Assembly: GCF_014873495.1 (NCBI RefSeq)
Contig: NZ_JADBGF010000001.1
Coordinates: forward strand, 9,920,001 to 9,984,000
Direction of reading: 5' to 3'
Source of the DNA: Streptomyces stelliscabiei
GTDB taxonomy: Bacteria > Actinomycetota > Actinomycetes > Streptomycetales > Streptomycetaceae
Length of the DNA stretch: 64,000 bases
In this document: positions 45,110 through 54,103 of the stretch, in pieces
Numbering within the stretch: the first letter of the stretch is position 1
Layout of the letters: every line of letters begins with the position of its first letter
Translations under genes and position numbers: made by a program
The notes under the pieces: model-generated
Seen by the model: only the letters and a program-made list of their open reading frames with translations
Database searches by the model: none
What the model was told of the DNA's origin: nothing

Positions 45110-47437
45110 TCAGTCCCCGTCCTTGCTGATGGCGTACACCTTGCCCTCGTCGTCGCCCACATAGACCGTGCCGTCGGCCACGGCAGGCGCGGAGCCGGCC
45201 AGGGCGGTGGTGGTCGCATTCCAGTTCGTGTCGCCGGTGGTCGCGTCCACCGCGTACACGTGGTCGCCGCTGACCACGTACACGACGCCCTTGGACACCA
45301 CCGGGCCGTAGGGGGTGCCGTAGCCGACGGAGGTGCTCTCCCATGTGCGGCGGCCGGTCTTCGCGTCCAGGGCCATCAGTTCGCCCTCCCCGGAGACGTA
45401 GACGGTGTCGCCGACCACCGCGGGGGCGGAGCCCTGCCAGTCGCCGCTGGCGACGGACCACCTTTCCGCGCCGGTCGCCGCGTCGAGGGCGTAGAGCGTC
45501 TTGTCCCGGCTGCCGACGTAGAGGGTGTCACCCGACAGGACCGGTGCCGACTCGATCCAGTCGCGGGTCGGATACGTCCACTTCTCGTCGCCGGTGGCGG
45601 CGTCGAGGGCGTACACCTTGTAGTCGCCGCTGCCCACGTAGACCGTCCCGCCCGCCACCACGGGGCGGGTCTCGACGGCGCCCTTGGTCCGGTGCGCCCA
45701 TTTCCGGGCGCCGGTCCTCGCGTCCAGGGCGTACACCTGGGCGTCGCCGCTGCCGACGTACACCGTGCCGCCGGCCTCGACCGGTGTGGACTCGACCCCG
45801 GACGCGGTGGTGTAGGCCCACTTCTTGTCGCCGGTGGCGGCGTCCAGGGCGTACACCTTGCCGTCGCGGCTGCCGACGTAGACCGTGCCTCCCGACACGA
45901 ACGGCGAGGCCTCGATCGCCTCGCCCGTGCGGTAGGCCCACTTGCGGGCGCCGGTGGCCGCGTCCAGGGCGTACACCTTGCGGTCGTTGCTGGTGACGTA
46001 GACGGTGTCGCCCGCCACCACGGGCGCCGACTTGACGGCTCCGGTGGTGGCGAAGGTCCATCGGTTGCCGCCCGAAGGGGAGTCCTCGGATTCGGCGCCG
46101 CTGTACAAGCCGGTGAGGCCCGACGCCAGGGCCATCCCGCCGGCGGCGAGACCCGCGACCACGACCGCGGCTGCCAGACCACCCGCCAGCATCGGGGCCC
46201 AGGGGCGGGCGCGCCGCGCCCGCGGCCCGACGGTGACCGAGACGGACACCGGATCCGTGAAAGGGGTGCCGCCGGGCGTCGGAGGTGAGGCCGGGCCCGT
46301 CTGCGTGGCCCATGTCGGAATTCCGAACGTCACGGAGTCGGCTGCCGAGCGTCCCCGGGGCGCGGTGGCCCACGTCGGCGCGGTCGGGGTGGACGCGGCG
46401 ACGGTGCGGACGGCCGTCTGGGCGCCCTCGTCGACCGCCGGGCCGCGCCCGGCCCCTCCATTCGGCGCTCCGGGCGGTCCATCCGGTGCTCCGCCCGGTC
46501 CCGGCCGGCGAGGTCGCGCGGGAGTGGCCGGCCGTGTCGCCGCGCCCGGACCGGCGGGCACCGTCATGGCGTCCGGCGCGACCGGACCGGCGGGCATCGT
46601 CGCGGCGTCCGGCGCGGATCGCGGGGAGGTGGGCAGGGCGGCACGCAGGCGGTCACGGACCTCGGCGGCCGTGGCGGGACGGTCATCGGGATCCTTCGCC
46701 AGCAGTTCCAGTACCAGCGCGTCCACCTCCGGTCCCGGCCCCGGACGCACCTGGCTGGGCGCCGTCGGCACCTGCTGCAAGTGGGCCACCAGCAGTGCGG
46801 CGGTCTCCAGATCCCCGAACAGCCGCTCACCGGTGAGGAGTTCGTACAGCACGCAGCCCAGTGCGTAGAGGTCCGCCCGACCGTCACCCGGCCGCCCGGC
46901 CAGCCGCTCCGGTGGCATATAGGCCACGGTCCCCACCACCGCGCTGCTCGCCGTGGTCGTGGCCGCGTAGCGCGCGATGCCGAAGTCGAGGATCTTGAGC
47001 AGGCCGGCGTCGGTGAGCATCAGGTTCGCGGGCTTGAGGTCGCGGTGCACGATGCCCGCGGCATGGGCGGCGGCCAGGGCATCCGCCGCCTGGGCGGTCC
47101 AGCCGAGCGCGTCGGCGACCGGCGGCGGGCCGTCCTTGCGGAGCACCGTCGACAGATCCCGGCCCGAGAGCATCTCCATGACCAGGAAGAGCGTGCCGTC
47201 CGTGTCCTCGCCCAGATCGTGGACGGTGACGATGCCGGGGTGGTTGAGGCCACCGGCCGTCCGCGCCTCGCGGAAGAACAGCCGGGTCCCCTCACCGCCC
47301 TCCAGGTGCGGCTGGAGCAGCTTGACCGCCACCCGCCGCTGTATACGGGTGTCGTGCGCGACCCAGACCTCGCCCATGCCCCCGCGCCCCAGCAGCACCT
47401 CCAACTCGTAGCGACCCGCCAGCATTCGCCCCGTCAT
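45110..47437 (-). CDS. Ser/Thr protein kinase with extracellular PQQ-type beta-propeller
   Basis: A 775-residue protein. The kinase domain has GRGGMGEVW, Lys39 in RVAVKL, HRDLKPANLM at 131-140 with catalytic Asp133, DFG at 151-153 and GTVAYMPPERL. A Pro/Ala-rich juxtamembrane region follows. The transmembrane segment (PMLAGGLAAAVVVAGLAAGG) is near 414-438. Residues about 458-773 contain seven or eight PQQ repeats of the form TVYVGSRDGKVYALDAATG, which build a beta-propeller outside the cell. It is a PknD-like receptor kinase; the ligand is unknown. It converges with the truncated gene. Confidence 0.93.
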   Translation of the reverse strand: MTGRMLAGRYELEVLLGRGGMGEVWVAHDTRIQRRVAVKLLQPHLEGGEGTRLFFREARTAGGLNHPGIVTVHDLGEDTDGTLFLVMEMLSGRDLSTVLRKDGPPPVADALGWTAQAADALAAAHAAGIVHRDLKPANLMLTDAGLLKILDFGIARYAATTTASSAVVGTVAYMPPERLAGRPGDGRADLYALGCVLYELLTGERLFGDLETAALLVAHLQQVPTAPSQVRPGPGPEVDALVLELLAKDPDDRPATAAEVRDRLRAALPTSPRSAPDAATMPAGPVAPDAMTVPAGPGAATRPATPARPRRPGPGGAPDGPPGAPNGGAGRGPAVDEGAQTAVRTVAASTPTAPTWATAPRGRSAADSVTFGIPTWATQTGPASPPTPGGTPFTDPVSVSVTVGPRARRARPWAPMLAGGLAAAVVVAGLAAGGMALASGLTGLYSGAESEDSPSGGNRWTFATTGAVKSAPVVAGDTVYVTSNDRKVYALDAATGARKWAYRTGEAIEASPFVSGGTVYVGSRDGKVYALDAATGDKKWAYTTASGVESTPVEAGGTVYVGSGDAQVYALDARTGARKWAHRTKGAVETRPVVAGGTVYVGSGDYKVYALDAATGDEKWTYPTRDWIESAPVLSGDTLYVGSRDKTLYALDAATGAERWSVASGDWQGSAPAVVGDTVYVSGEGELMALDAKTGRRTWESTSVGYGTPYGPVVSKGVVYVVSGDHVYAVDATTGDTNWNATTTALAGSAPAVADGTVYVGDDEGKVYAISKDGD

Positions 47438-47693
47438 GACGCTCCCTCAACCCAACAACGCCGCAAGACCCCCCTATGCGGCACCCGGGCCACGCAGGAC
47501 ACGCGGGCGATCGTAGTGCCCCGCCCGCCCGCTCACGGCACATGGGGAGGCGCTCGCGGAAACCGTGCGGCACAAAACTGGACACATGTACGCATCGGCG
47601 CGGGCGGGCGCCAAGAGTCCGCCACGGCCGACCGTTCCCCAACCCGATGACCGGCCCCCTCCACGCGGGACCACGCCGCCGTCCCACGGCCGT
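47438..47693. other. Kinase promoter region
   Basis: About 255 bases between the kinase start and the MmyB remnant. No operator or hairpin stood out. No ORF was supported. Confidence 0.35.
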
Positions 47694-48240
47694 TCAGCGC
47701 AGCTGGTCGGTGGGCTTCGTGGTCCGGACGGGAGCGGCCGTGGCCGCCAGGCTGGCGAGGAGCTGGAGGCGTTCTTCGGAGGTGCTGCCGGGTTCGGCGG
47801 TGTGGAGGCTCAGGTCGTGCACGGCCCGCTGCGAGACGGGCAGGGCCAGCGACTGGTAGGTCAGCTCCAGGGGGCCGACCTCGGGGTGCCGCAGTCGCTT
47901 GGTGCCCTCGTGGCGGATACGGACGTCGTGCGCGGCCCACATGGTGCGGAAGTCGGCACTGAGCGTGGACAGTTCGCCGATCAGCTCGCGCAGGGCGCGG
48001 TCGTGCGGTTCACGCCCTGCCTCGGCACGCAGCAACGCGACGGTCGCGGTGGCGCCGGCGTCCCAGTCGACGAAGAAATCCCGCGAGCCGGGGTCGAGGA
48101 AGTGGTAGCGGGCGAAGTTGGGACGGCCGCCCTTGTCGGTCGTGGGGCTGTCGAACATCGGCGTGTGCAGGGCCCGGCCGAGCGCGTTGTGGGCGATGAC
48201 GTGCAGGCGGCCGTTGCGTACGAAGGCGGAGCCCGATCGG
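47694..48240 (-). pseudogene. C-terminal MmyB domain of an XRE-family regulator, N-terminus lost
   Basis: From about 48240 the frame reads AFVRNGRLHVIAHNALGRAL, FDSPTTDKGGRPNFARYHFL, DPGSRDFFVDWDAGATATVA, LSTLSADFRTMWAAHDVR and HTAEPGSTSEERLQLLASLA to the stop at 47694. This is the complete MmyB ligand-binding half of an XRE regulator. The helix-turn-helix is absent; the upstream sequence belongs to a different gene fragment. It is probably not expressed. Confidence 0.75.
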
Positions 48241-48330
48241 GCCCAGGCCGAGGACGGCGACGCTCTCGCCGGGGCGGATCCCGGCCCGCCGACCACCGTC
48301 CTGGCCCTGCACCGCCACCGCCGAGCCGCG
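48232..48330 (-). pseudogene. Zinc-type alcohol dehydrogenase fragment
   Basis: RRAGIRPGESVAVLGLGPIGL is the NAD-binding turn of a medium-chain dehydrogenase. It fuses directly onto the MmyB remnant at about 48232. Only this short piece is recognisable, so the call rests on one motif. Confidence 0.5.
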
Positions 48331-48429
48331 GCGGCAGGCTCGACGCACGTTGCGCACTGCTGGGCCGACATCCTGCGGGCCGAGGAGGCGGGCCGCCGTG
48401 GTGGGCACCGCCATCGCCGCCCTCACTCT

Positions 48430-48600
48430 GATCCCCACCTTGCCGGCGTGACGGACGGCCAGGGCCATCAGGACCGGGTTGGCGCCGAGGCCGAAGAAAC
48501 CGAGCAGGGCGACGAGGACGATCGTGGCGGGGCGGAGCCGGCCGGCAGGACGATCGCGAGCAGCAGGAGGGTGGCACCGGCGGCCGCGACGAGGGTCACC
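48430..48600 (-). pseudogene. Fragment of an MFS transporter
   Basis: In two frames separated by an indel the strand gives VTLVAAAGATLLLLAIVLPAG and then TIVLVALLGFFGLGANPVLM with ALAVRHAGK. This resembles the helix 9-10 region of Cmx/AraJ-type MFS transporters. It lies directly upstream of the dehydrogenase fragment, making a three-part composite of broken genes. Confidence 0.55.
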
Positions 48601-49046
48601 GTGGTCGGCGACGACGCGCCCTGGCGCTCCGGTTCGTGCTCCCCCTCAATGTCCCCCCAAGACAGGATGTGGTCCTTCGCCGGCTCCCCACCGCGGGACC
48701 ACGAGCATGCAACCGCGACGGCACCGTGGGGTCAATGTGCCGCATGACTGTCGAGAGGCATGGTTCCGGACAGTTGAGGTCGGACTGCCGCGCGCAACGC
48801 GCCGGGCCACGGGGACGGATGCGACGAGTGAGTGTCAGGTCCATCATGGCTGTTCGGAGGCGGTTTTGGTAGGACACACGGCACGTCCGTTCGACCTTGT
48901 GGCAGCTGGGACCGCGCGCCAGACTCGTCGTCATCCACTCTCCGGCCAACCTGTCGGCAGCCTCTCTCGGTTGTCGGCGCTTTCGCTGTGCCGTCTCGCC
49001 GTGTGACGTGCATCGGCCGGGTGTGTGGGGGGACGAAGGGGGATCG
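48601..49046. other. Gene-poor stretch
   Basis: About 445 bases. I see no reliable ORF on either strand. The last 40 bases hold the ribosome site of the next gene. Confidence 0.4.
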
Positions 49047-49421
49047 ATGGATCAGGACATGGTTGTGCAGGCGAGGGTCAGGCTGCTCAGCGCCAACCGG
49101 CGAGTGGTGCGTGGTGCCGAGGGGCTGTGGATCTACCGCCTTCTGACGCAGGTCGAGCCGGAGGTGTACGGGTCGAAGCTGGCGTACGTCCTGGTGGAGG
49201 CGAGCACGTCGCCCCTGGTGCGGGAGCTGCCTGAGAGGCGGTTGGCCCTGTTGGACGAGGCGGTGGAGGTGGCGAAGGCCCTCAGCAGGGAGAACCCCTA
49301 CCGGGCGAAGATGCTGGCGAGGGCTCTGACTGCCAGGCAGCGGGAACTGGCGGGCCCTCGCGCGGCCGGTGAGCGGGAGCATCGGGCGGATCCTCAGGAG
49401 GAGCGGCGAGAAGGCGCATGA
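49047..49421 (+). CDS. Uncharacterised helical protein
   Basis: A 124-residue protein, mainly helical (VEPEVYGSKLAYVLVEAST, RRLALLDEAVEVAKALSREN) with a charged, probably disordered C-terminal 25 residues. AAGGGGG lies before ATG 49047. No domain was recognised; it has the look of a small repeat-helix protein. It is isolated from other intact genes. Confidence 0.65.
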   Translation: MDQDMVVQARVRLLSANRRVVRGAEGLWIYRLLTQVEPEVYGSKLAYVLVEASTSPLVRELPERRLALLDEAVEVAKALSRENPYRAKMLARALTARQRELAGPRAAGEREHRADPQEERREGA

Positions 49422-49586
49422 CCTGGTCGGTGTGGGGAGTTGACCCAGGTCGGTGAATGAGGGTGGCCGAAGAATGCCCCGGGGCTCATGGCCCCGGGGC
49501 GGTGACGGGCGGGGCGCGGTCCACCGGGAGGCCGCCGCGTCTCGGTCGCGGCTGGAATTCGCCGCTGGTGCGGGTCGCGCCGTGCC

Positions 49587-50831
49587 TCACACGAAGGCGC
49601 TCTGGCCGGTGATCGACTTGCCCACGATCAGGGTGTTCATCTCGCGGGTGCCCTCGAAGGAGTAGATCGCCTCGGCGTCGGCGAAGAACCGGAAGATGTC
49701 GTGGTCCAGGAGGATGCCGTTGCCGCCGAAGATCTCCCGGCTCCAGCCCACGACCTCGCGCATGCGCGAGGTGACGAACGCCTTGGCCAGGGAGGAGTGT
49801 TCGTCACGGAAGATGCCGGCGTCCTGGAGGCGGGCGAGCTGTACCAGCATGGCCCACGAGGCGGTCAGATTGCCGAGGCTCTTGACCAGGAGGTCCTGCA
49901 CGAGCTGGAAACCACCGATGGGACGTCCGAACTGTTCACGCTCCCGGGCGTAGTCCAGGGCCAGTTCGTACGCGCCGGTCATGACGCCGAGCGCCTGCCA
50001 GGCCACCCCGGCACGGGTCGCGCGCAGGATCTCGGCGACGTCGCGGAAGGAGTTGACGCGCCGCAGGCGGTCGGCCTCCGGGACACGGACGTCGGTCAGG
50101 GTGATCTCGGCGTTCTCGACGATGCGGAAGGCGACCTTGTGCTCGATCTTCTCCGGGGCGAAGCCGGGGGTGCCCTTCTCGACGACGAAGCCCTTGACGT
50201 GGTTGTCGTCGACGTCCCGCGCCCACACGACGACGTAGTCGGCGAAGGTGGCGTTCCCGATCCACTTCTTGGCGCCGTTCAGGATCCAGCTGTCGCCCTC
50301 GCGCCGGGCCGTGGTGCGCATGCCGCCGGCGACGTCGGAGCCGCCGAGGGGCTCGGTCATCGCGAAGGCACCGATCTTGTCCATCGCGGCCATCGCCGGC
50401 AGCCAGCGGTCGCGCTGCTCCTGGGCGCCGCCGGAGTGGATGGCGTACATGGCCAGGCGGTTGTGCACGCCGAAGAAGGTCGACACCGAGGCGTCGGTAC
50501 GGGCCAACTCCAGGGCGAGCATGCCGGACAGGAGGTTGCTCGTGGCGGGCCTGTGCTCGCCGTAGCCCTCATAGGGCAGTCCGGCCAGGCCGCCGTCGCG
50601 GAACAGGCCGATGAGCTGCGTGGGGAACTCGCCCTTGGCCCAGTTGTCGTTCACCAGCGGCTTGACCTGCTCGCGCATGAGGGCGCGGGCCTTGAGGAGG
50701 ATCTTGCGCTCCTCGACACGGGCACGGTATACGGACTGCTGGGGGCTCTCGGGGGAGCCGGCATCGCCGGCCTCGCGGCCATCTACGGCCCGGACTCCTG
50801 CGCAGCGCTGCCCAGTCAACGGTCCCGTCAC
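49587..50831 (-). CDS. Acyl-CoA dehydrogenase, with altered N terminus
   Basis: A 414-residue FAD-dependent dehydrogenase. The core is intact: LELARTDASVSTFFGVHNRL, KIGAFAMTEPLGGSDVAGG, LNGAKKWIGNATFADYVVVW, EREQFGRPIGGFQLVQDLL and the C-terminal IFGGNGILLDHDIFR and YSFEGTREMNTLIVG. The segment resembles glutaryl-CoA dehydrogenase-like members. The first 35 residues are Gly/Ala-rich with no family resemblance, and no ribosome site precedes ATG 50831, so the true N terminus is probably lost. It may be a damaged gene. Confidence 0.8.
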   Translation of the reverse strand: MTGPLTGQRCAGVRAVDGREAGDAGSPESPQQSVYRARVEERKILLKARALMREQVKPLVNDNWAKGEFPTQLIGLFRDGGLAGLPYEGYGEHRPATSNLLSGMLALELARTDASVSTFFGVHNRLAMYAIHSGGAQEQRDRWLPAMAAMDKIGAFAMTEPLGGSDVAGGMRTTARREGDSWILNGAKKWIGNATFADYVVVWARDVDDNHVKGFVVEKGTPGFAPEKIEHKVAFRIVENAEITLTDVRVPEADRLRRVNSFRDVAEILRATRAGVAWQALGVMTGAYELALDYAREREQFGRPIGGFQLVQDLLVKSLGNLTASWAMLVQLARLQDAGIFRDEHSSLAKAFVTSRMREVVGWSREIFGGNGILLDHDIFRFFADAEAIYSFEGTREMNTLIVGKSITGQSAFV

Positions 50832-51189
50832 GGCACGAGGTTCTGGAGGTCCTGGAGCGGGTTCGCGCCGCGCGGGCCCAGCTGAATGCCGTGTTGGTCG
50901 AAGAGATCGCCCACCTCAACGAAAGTCGCAGGCGGCGCACATAGCAGAGGGCATGCGGCTCGCCTGCGTCGTCTCCTGGGGTCGTTGACGGTGAGGCGAG
51001 AAGTGAAGCCGCTGACGGGGGATCGGGGAGGTCGCCGAGCGTCGTCGTCGAAGACTGTCCAGCGCGCCTGGGCCGTCGAGGCGGCGGCCGCCAAGACTTG
51101 CGGCCGAGGATGGTCACTTGCGGCTCATGGCGGTCAGTGGTGGCCGCGGCTGTCTCTCGGTTGGCCTCAAGCCTCAAGTGCGGTCGCTT
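50832..51189. other. Ambiguous stretch between two minus-strand genes
   Basis: About 358 bases. The minus strand has a short frame (50828-51094) ending VGDLFDQHGIQLGPRGANPL, whose TGA overlaps the acyl-CoA dehydrogenase ATG. The plus strand has a frame ending RVRAARAQLNAVLVEEIAHL. Neither is decisive. This may be a fragment of a lost gene joined to the dehydrogenase. Confidence 0.35.
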
Positions 51190-51690
51190 CTACGGCTGGT
51201 GCAGGAGTTTTCGTTCGTGCCAGGTTCCTTGCTTTCCGCCGAGGTGTGCGGGGTCGGCCGGGCCGGCGGAGGTGAACCCCGCTTTGGCCAGCACCCTCTG
51301 AGATGCGGCATTGTCGTGGCTGGCGGCCGCCCGCAAGGTGTGCAGCCCGTGCCGGGACGCCGCGAGCAGGCACAGCTCTCGGACCGTGGCGGTGGCCACG
51401 CCGTGGCCGGCGGCGTGCTGAGCGACCCGGTAACCGAGTATCGCGCTGTGGTCTTCGAAGTCGATCAGGTTGAACCTGCCCATCACCGAGCCGTCGTCGG
51501 CGAGGAGGACGTAGAAGGCGCAGACGCCGGCTTCCTGCTCTGCGAGCAGGGCGTGGAACCGGTCGGTGAACTGGTTGAAGTAGTCGTCGCCGCGGTCGGA
51601 GATCGAGGCGGCGAAGTACGCGCGGTTCTCGAGTTCGAAGGCCAGGACCGCCGGGGCGTGGGCGGCGTGCAGCTGTTGCAGCTCGGGCAT
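51190..51690 (-). CDS. GNAT N-acetyltransferase
   Basis: A 166-residue GNAT. It begins MPELQQLHAAHAPAVLAFELENRAYF and contains the acetyl-CoA loop region GYRVAQHAAGHGVATATVREL and AASHDNAASQRVLAKAGFTS, typical of RimJ/RimL-like family members. The substrate is unknown. It is divergent from GH29 across a 384-base region. Confidence 0.88.
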   Translation of the reverse strand: MPELQQLHAAHAPAVLAFELENRAYFAASISDRGDDYFNQFTDRFHALLAEQEAGVCAFYVLLADDGSVMGRFNLIDFEDHSAILGYRVAQHAAGHGVATATVRELCLLAASRHGLHTLRAAASHDNAASQRVLAKAGFTSAGPADPAHLGGKQGTWHERKLLHQP

Positions 51691-52074
51691 GGCCCGACTC
51701 TATCCAGGAGACGCGTCGTGGGCACTTGGGTTACCGACGGCGGTAGCTGTCTCTCTGGCTGGGGTGGCGCGGACGGAAGCTGCCGGTGTGCGGTGCCGCC
51801 GGAAGTTCGTGAAAACATGGCATGTATATAAGGCGCATAAAGCAACTTTGCCATCATATTGGACTCTCTTTGTTCTTGATCGGAGCGCTTTCATCCCCGT
51901 ACTCATTGACATCGGGGCGTCATATCACTGAACTTCATGCGTAACATCCGGCGCCTGAGGGCCCGGAGGAAGTCCGCCGCGTCAACTAGGCCTGCCGGCC
52001 GGCCGAACACCCTCCGGCTGTCACCCAGTGCTGCACTCCGACCCATCGGAGCCACCCGAACCGGGAGTACGCCC
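51691..52074. promoter_or_regulatory. Divergent promoter region upstream of GH29
   Basis: Contains an AT-rich stretch at 51815-51905, unusual for this genome and a good promoter candidate. A weak AGCGCT-centred site (51884-51889, followed by TTC) resembles half of a LacI-type operator. An ATG at 51937 is in frame with the GH29 gene but lies before its Tat signal. Confidence 0.4.
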
Positions 52075-54027
52075 ATGTCATCAGGAAGACCGTCCCGTCG
52101 CGCGCTGCTGGGTGCCGCGGGCGGCGCTGTGGCCGGCACCGCGCTGCCCGTGCTTCCCGCGTGGTCGCCCCTGCTGACGCAGGCGGCCGCCGCGGACACC
52201 CAGACCAATCTCAGCAACCTGGTGAACATGCGGTTCGGCATGTTCAACCACTTCAACCTGGGCACGTTCACCAACGAGGAGTGGGCCGCCCCGAATCAGA
52301 GCCCCGCTCTGTTCGCGCCCACCGCCGTGGACTGTGCCCAGTGGGCGGCGGCCGCAGCAGCGGCGAAGATGAGCTACGGCATCCTGACGACCAAACACCA
52401 TGACGGCTTCGCGCTGTGGCCGAGCGCCTACGGCACCCAGAACGTCGCGAACAGCTCCTACAGGCAGGACGTGGTGAAGGCGTACTGCGACGCCTTCCGG
52501 GCGAAAGGGCTGAAGGTCGGCCTCTATTACTCGATCTGGGACCGAACCTTCGGTGTCGAGGCGTGGGAGAGCCGACACGGGGTGTCCGGTCTCGAGCCAA
52601 CGGACGCCATCCAGCCCGGAGACATGACGTTCATCCTGGGCCAGATCACCGAACTGCTCACCAACTACGGCACCATCGACCTGTTCGTCACCGACGGCTA
52701 CGCATGGCAGATGGGGCAACAAGCCCTCTCCTACCAGCGGATCCGGGAACACGTGAAGTCGCTCCAGCCGGACATCGTCATGATCGACCACGGTGCGCTG
52801 TCGGTGCCGTTCCTCGGTGACGCGATCTACTTCGAGGAGCCGCTGGGGGTTTCCGCCCCGGCCGGGAACACCTACGCCGCCACGCAGGGGCAGACGATCA
52901 GCAACGGGTGGTTCTGGCATCCCTCCACGCCCACCGAGGGCCTGATGAGCAAGGGCGCGATCCTGTCCCATCTGGCGGACCTGGAACCGAAGTACACCTC
53001 GTTCATCCTCAACTGCCCGCCCAACCGCAACGGCAAGCTGGACACCAACATCGTCAACCGGCTCGCCGAGGTCGGCGCGGCATGGAGCCCCAACACCTCC
53101 CGGCCGGCGCTGCCGACCCAGATGCTGCGCGCCGAGCACCCCGTGGCACCCGTCAGCGCCTACGCGACCGGCTTCCGCACCGGCGAGGGGCCGCTCAACG
53201 CCATGGACGGGCTGAGCGACAAGGGGTACGAGACCTGCTGGTCGACATGGGGACTGTCCTCGGCCCTGCCGCACTCGATCACCATCGACCTGGGCGGGGT
53301 ATGGAGCAACGTCTCCACTCTGGAGTACCTGCCCAAGCAGTGGAACCGCAACGACTCCACTGACGGCGACATCACCTCGTACACCATTTCCACCAGCACC
53401 GACGGCGCGAACTTCACCCAGGTCGCCACCGGCACCTGGGCCGGCAACCGCGCCACCAAGGTGGCCGAATGGCCCGCACGGAACGTGGGCTTCGTGCGGA
53501 TCCGGGCCACCGCGGCCACCGGCGGCTACGCCAACGTCGGCGGCGTCCACATCGGCGGCCGGACGGCCAAGCCGTCACTGGTGTCCACCACGCTGCCCGG
53601 CAACGCCACCGTCTATCGGCTGGTCAACCGCAACAGCGGCAAGGTCGCCGACGTGGAGGGCGGAGGCACCGCGAACGACACCCACCTCCTGCAGTGGCCG
53701 TGGCTCAACGCGGCGAACCAGAAATGGACCCTCGCCAACACCGGCGACGGCTACTACAAGATCAAGGGTGCGGGCAGCGGCAAGCTACTGGAGGTGGGCG
53801 CGCTCTCCCGCGACGACGGTGGCTACGTCGACATCTGGTCGGACGCCGACGCCCCCCAGCAGCAGTGGGCGGTCACGCCCACCGGTGACGGCTACTACTT
53901 CCTCATCAACCGCTACAGCGGGCTCTGCCTGGCCGTGGACGAGGGCAGCACCGCCGACGGGGCGAAGATCGAGCAGCAGCCGTATGCGTCGCTGACGCGG
54001 CAGCAGTGGCAGATCATCGCCGTCTGA
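52075..54027 (+). CDS. GH29 alpha-L-fucosidase with discoidin-like and ricin-B-like modules
   Basis: A 650-residue secreted enzyme. A Tat leader (SRRALLGAAGGAVAG, near 8-22) is followed by the GH29 barrel: FGMFNHFNLGTFTNEEWA, GILTTKHHDGFALWPS and the strand IDLFVTDGYAW, whose Asp (near 206) is the likely nucleophile. A discoidin-like module spans about 345-495 and a ricin-type beta-trefoil about 505-650 (KVADVEGGGTANDTHLLQW, YYFLINRYSGLCLAVDEGS). It should release alpha-fucose from glycans outside the cell while the trefoil anchors to sugars. The first module is not fully typical. Confidence 0.88.
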   Translation: MSSGRPSRRALLGAAGGAVAGTALPVLPAWSPLLTQAAAADTQTNLSNLVNMRFGMFNHFNLGTFTNEEWAAPNQSPALFAPTAVDCAQWAAAAAAAKMSYGILTTKHHDGFALWPSAYGTQNVANSSYRQDVVKAYCDAFRAKGLKVGLYYSIWDRTFGVEAWESRHGVSGLEPTDAIQPGDMTFILGQITELLTNYGTIDLFVTDGYAWQMGQQALSYQRIREHVKSLQPDIVMIDHGALSVPFLGDAIYFEEPLGVSAPAGNTYAATQGQTISNGWFWHPSTPTEGLMSKGAILSHLADLEPKYTSFILNCPPNRNGKLDTNIVNRLAEVGAAWSPNTSRPALPTQMLRAEHPVAPVSAYATGFRTGEGPLNAMDGLSDKGYETCWSTWGLSSALPHSITIDLGGVWSNVSTLEYLPKQWNRNDSTDGDITSYTISTSTDGANFTQVATGTWAGNRATKVAEWPARNVGFVRIRATAATGGYANVGGVHIGGRTAKPSLVSTTLPGNATVYRLVNRNSGKVADVEGGGTANDTHLLQWPWLNAANQKWTLANTGDGYYKIKGAGSGKLLEVGALSRDDGGYVDIWSDADAPQQQWAVTPTGDGYYFLINRYSGLCLAVDEGSTADGAKIEQQPYASLTRQQWQIIAV

Positions 54028-54044
54028 CGATCCTGGCGATCCTG

Positions 54045-54077
54045 ACGACGGGCGTCGACTTCGCCGACGCCCGTCGT
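54045..54077 (+). terminator. Strong terminator after GH29
   Basis: ACGACGGGCGTCG (54045-54057) pairs perfectly with CGACGCCCGTCGT (54065-54077) with a 7-base loop and a short T-rich tail (CGTTTGTT). It begins 18 bases after the GH29 stop. Confidence 0.8.
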
Positions 54078-54103
54078 CGTTTGTTCCGGGTGCCGGACCG
54101 GGC

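Noticed and set aside
48732..49382. A 216-residue minus-strand frame opposite the small helical protein
   Set aside because: It is Arg/His/Gln-rich and without motif. The plus strand has a ribosome site and regular helices.
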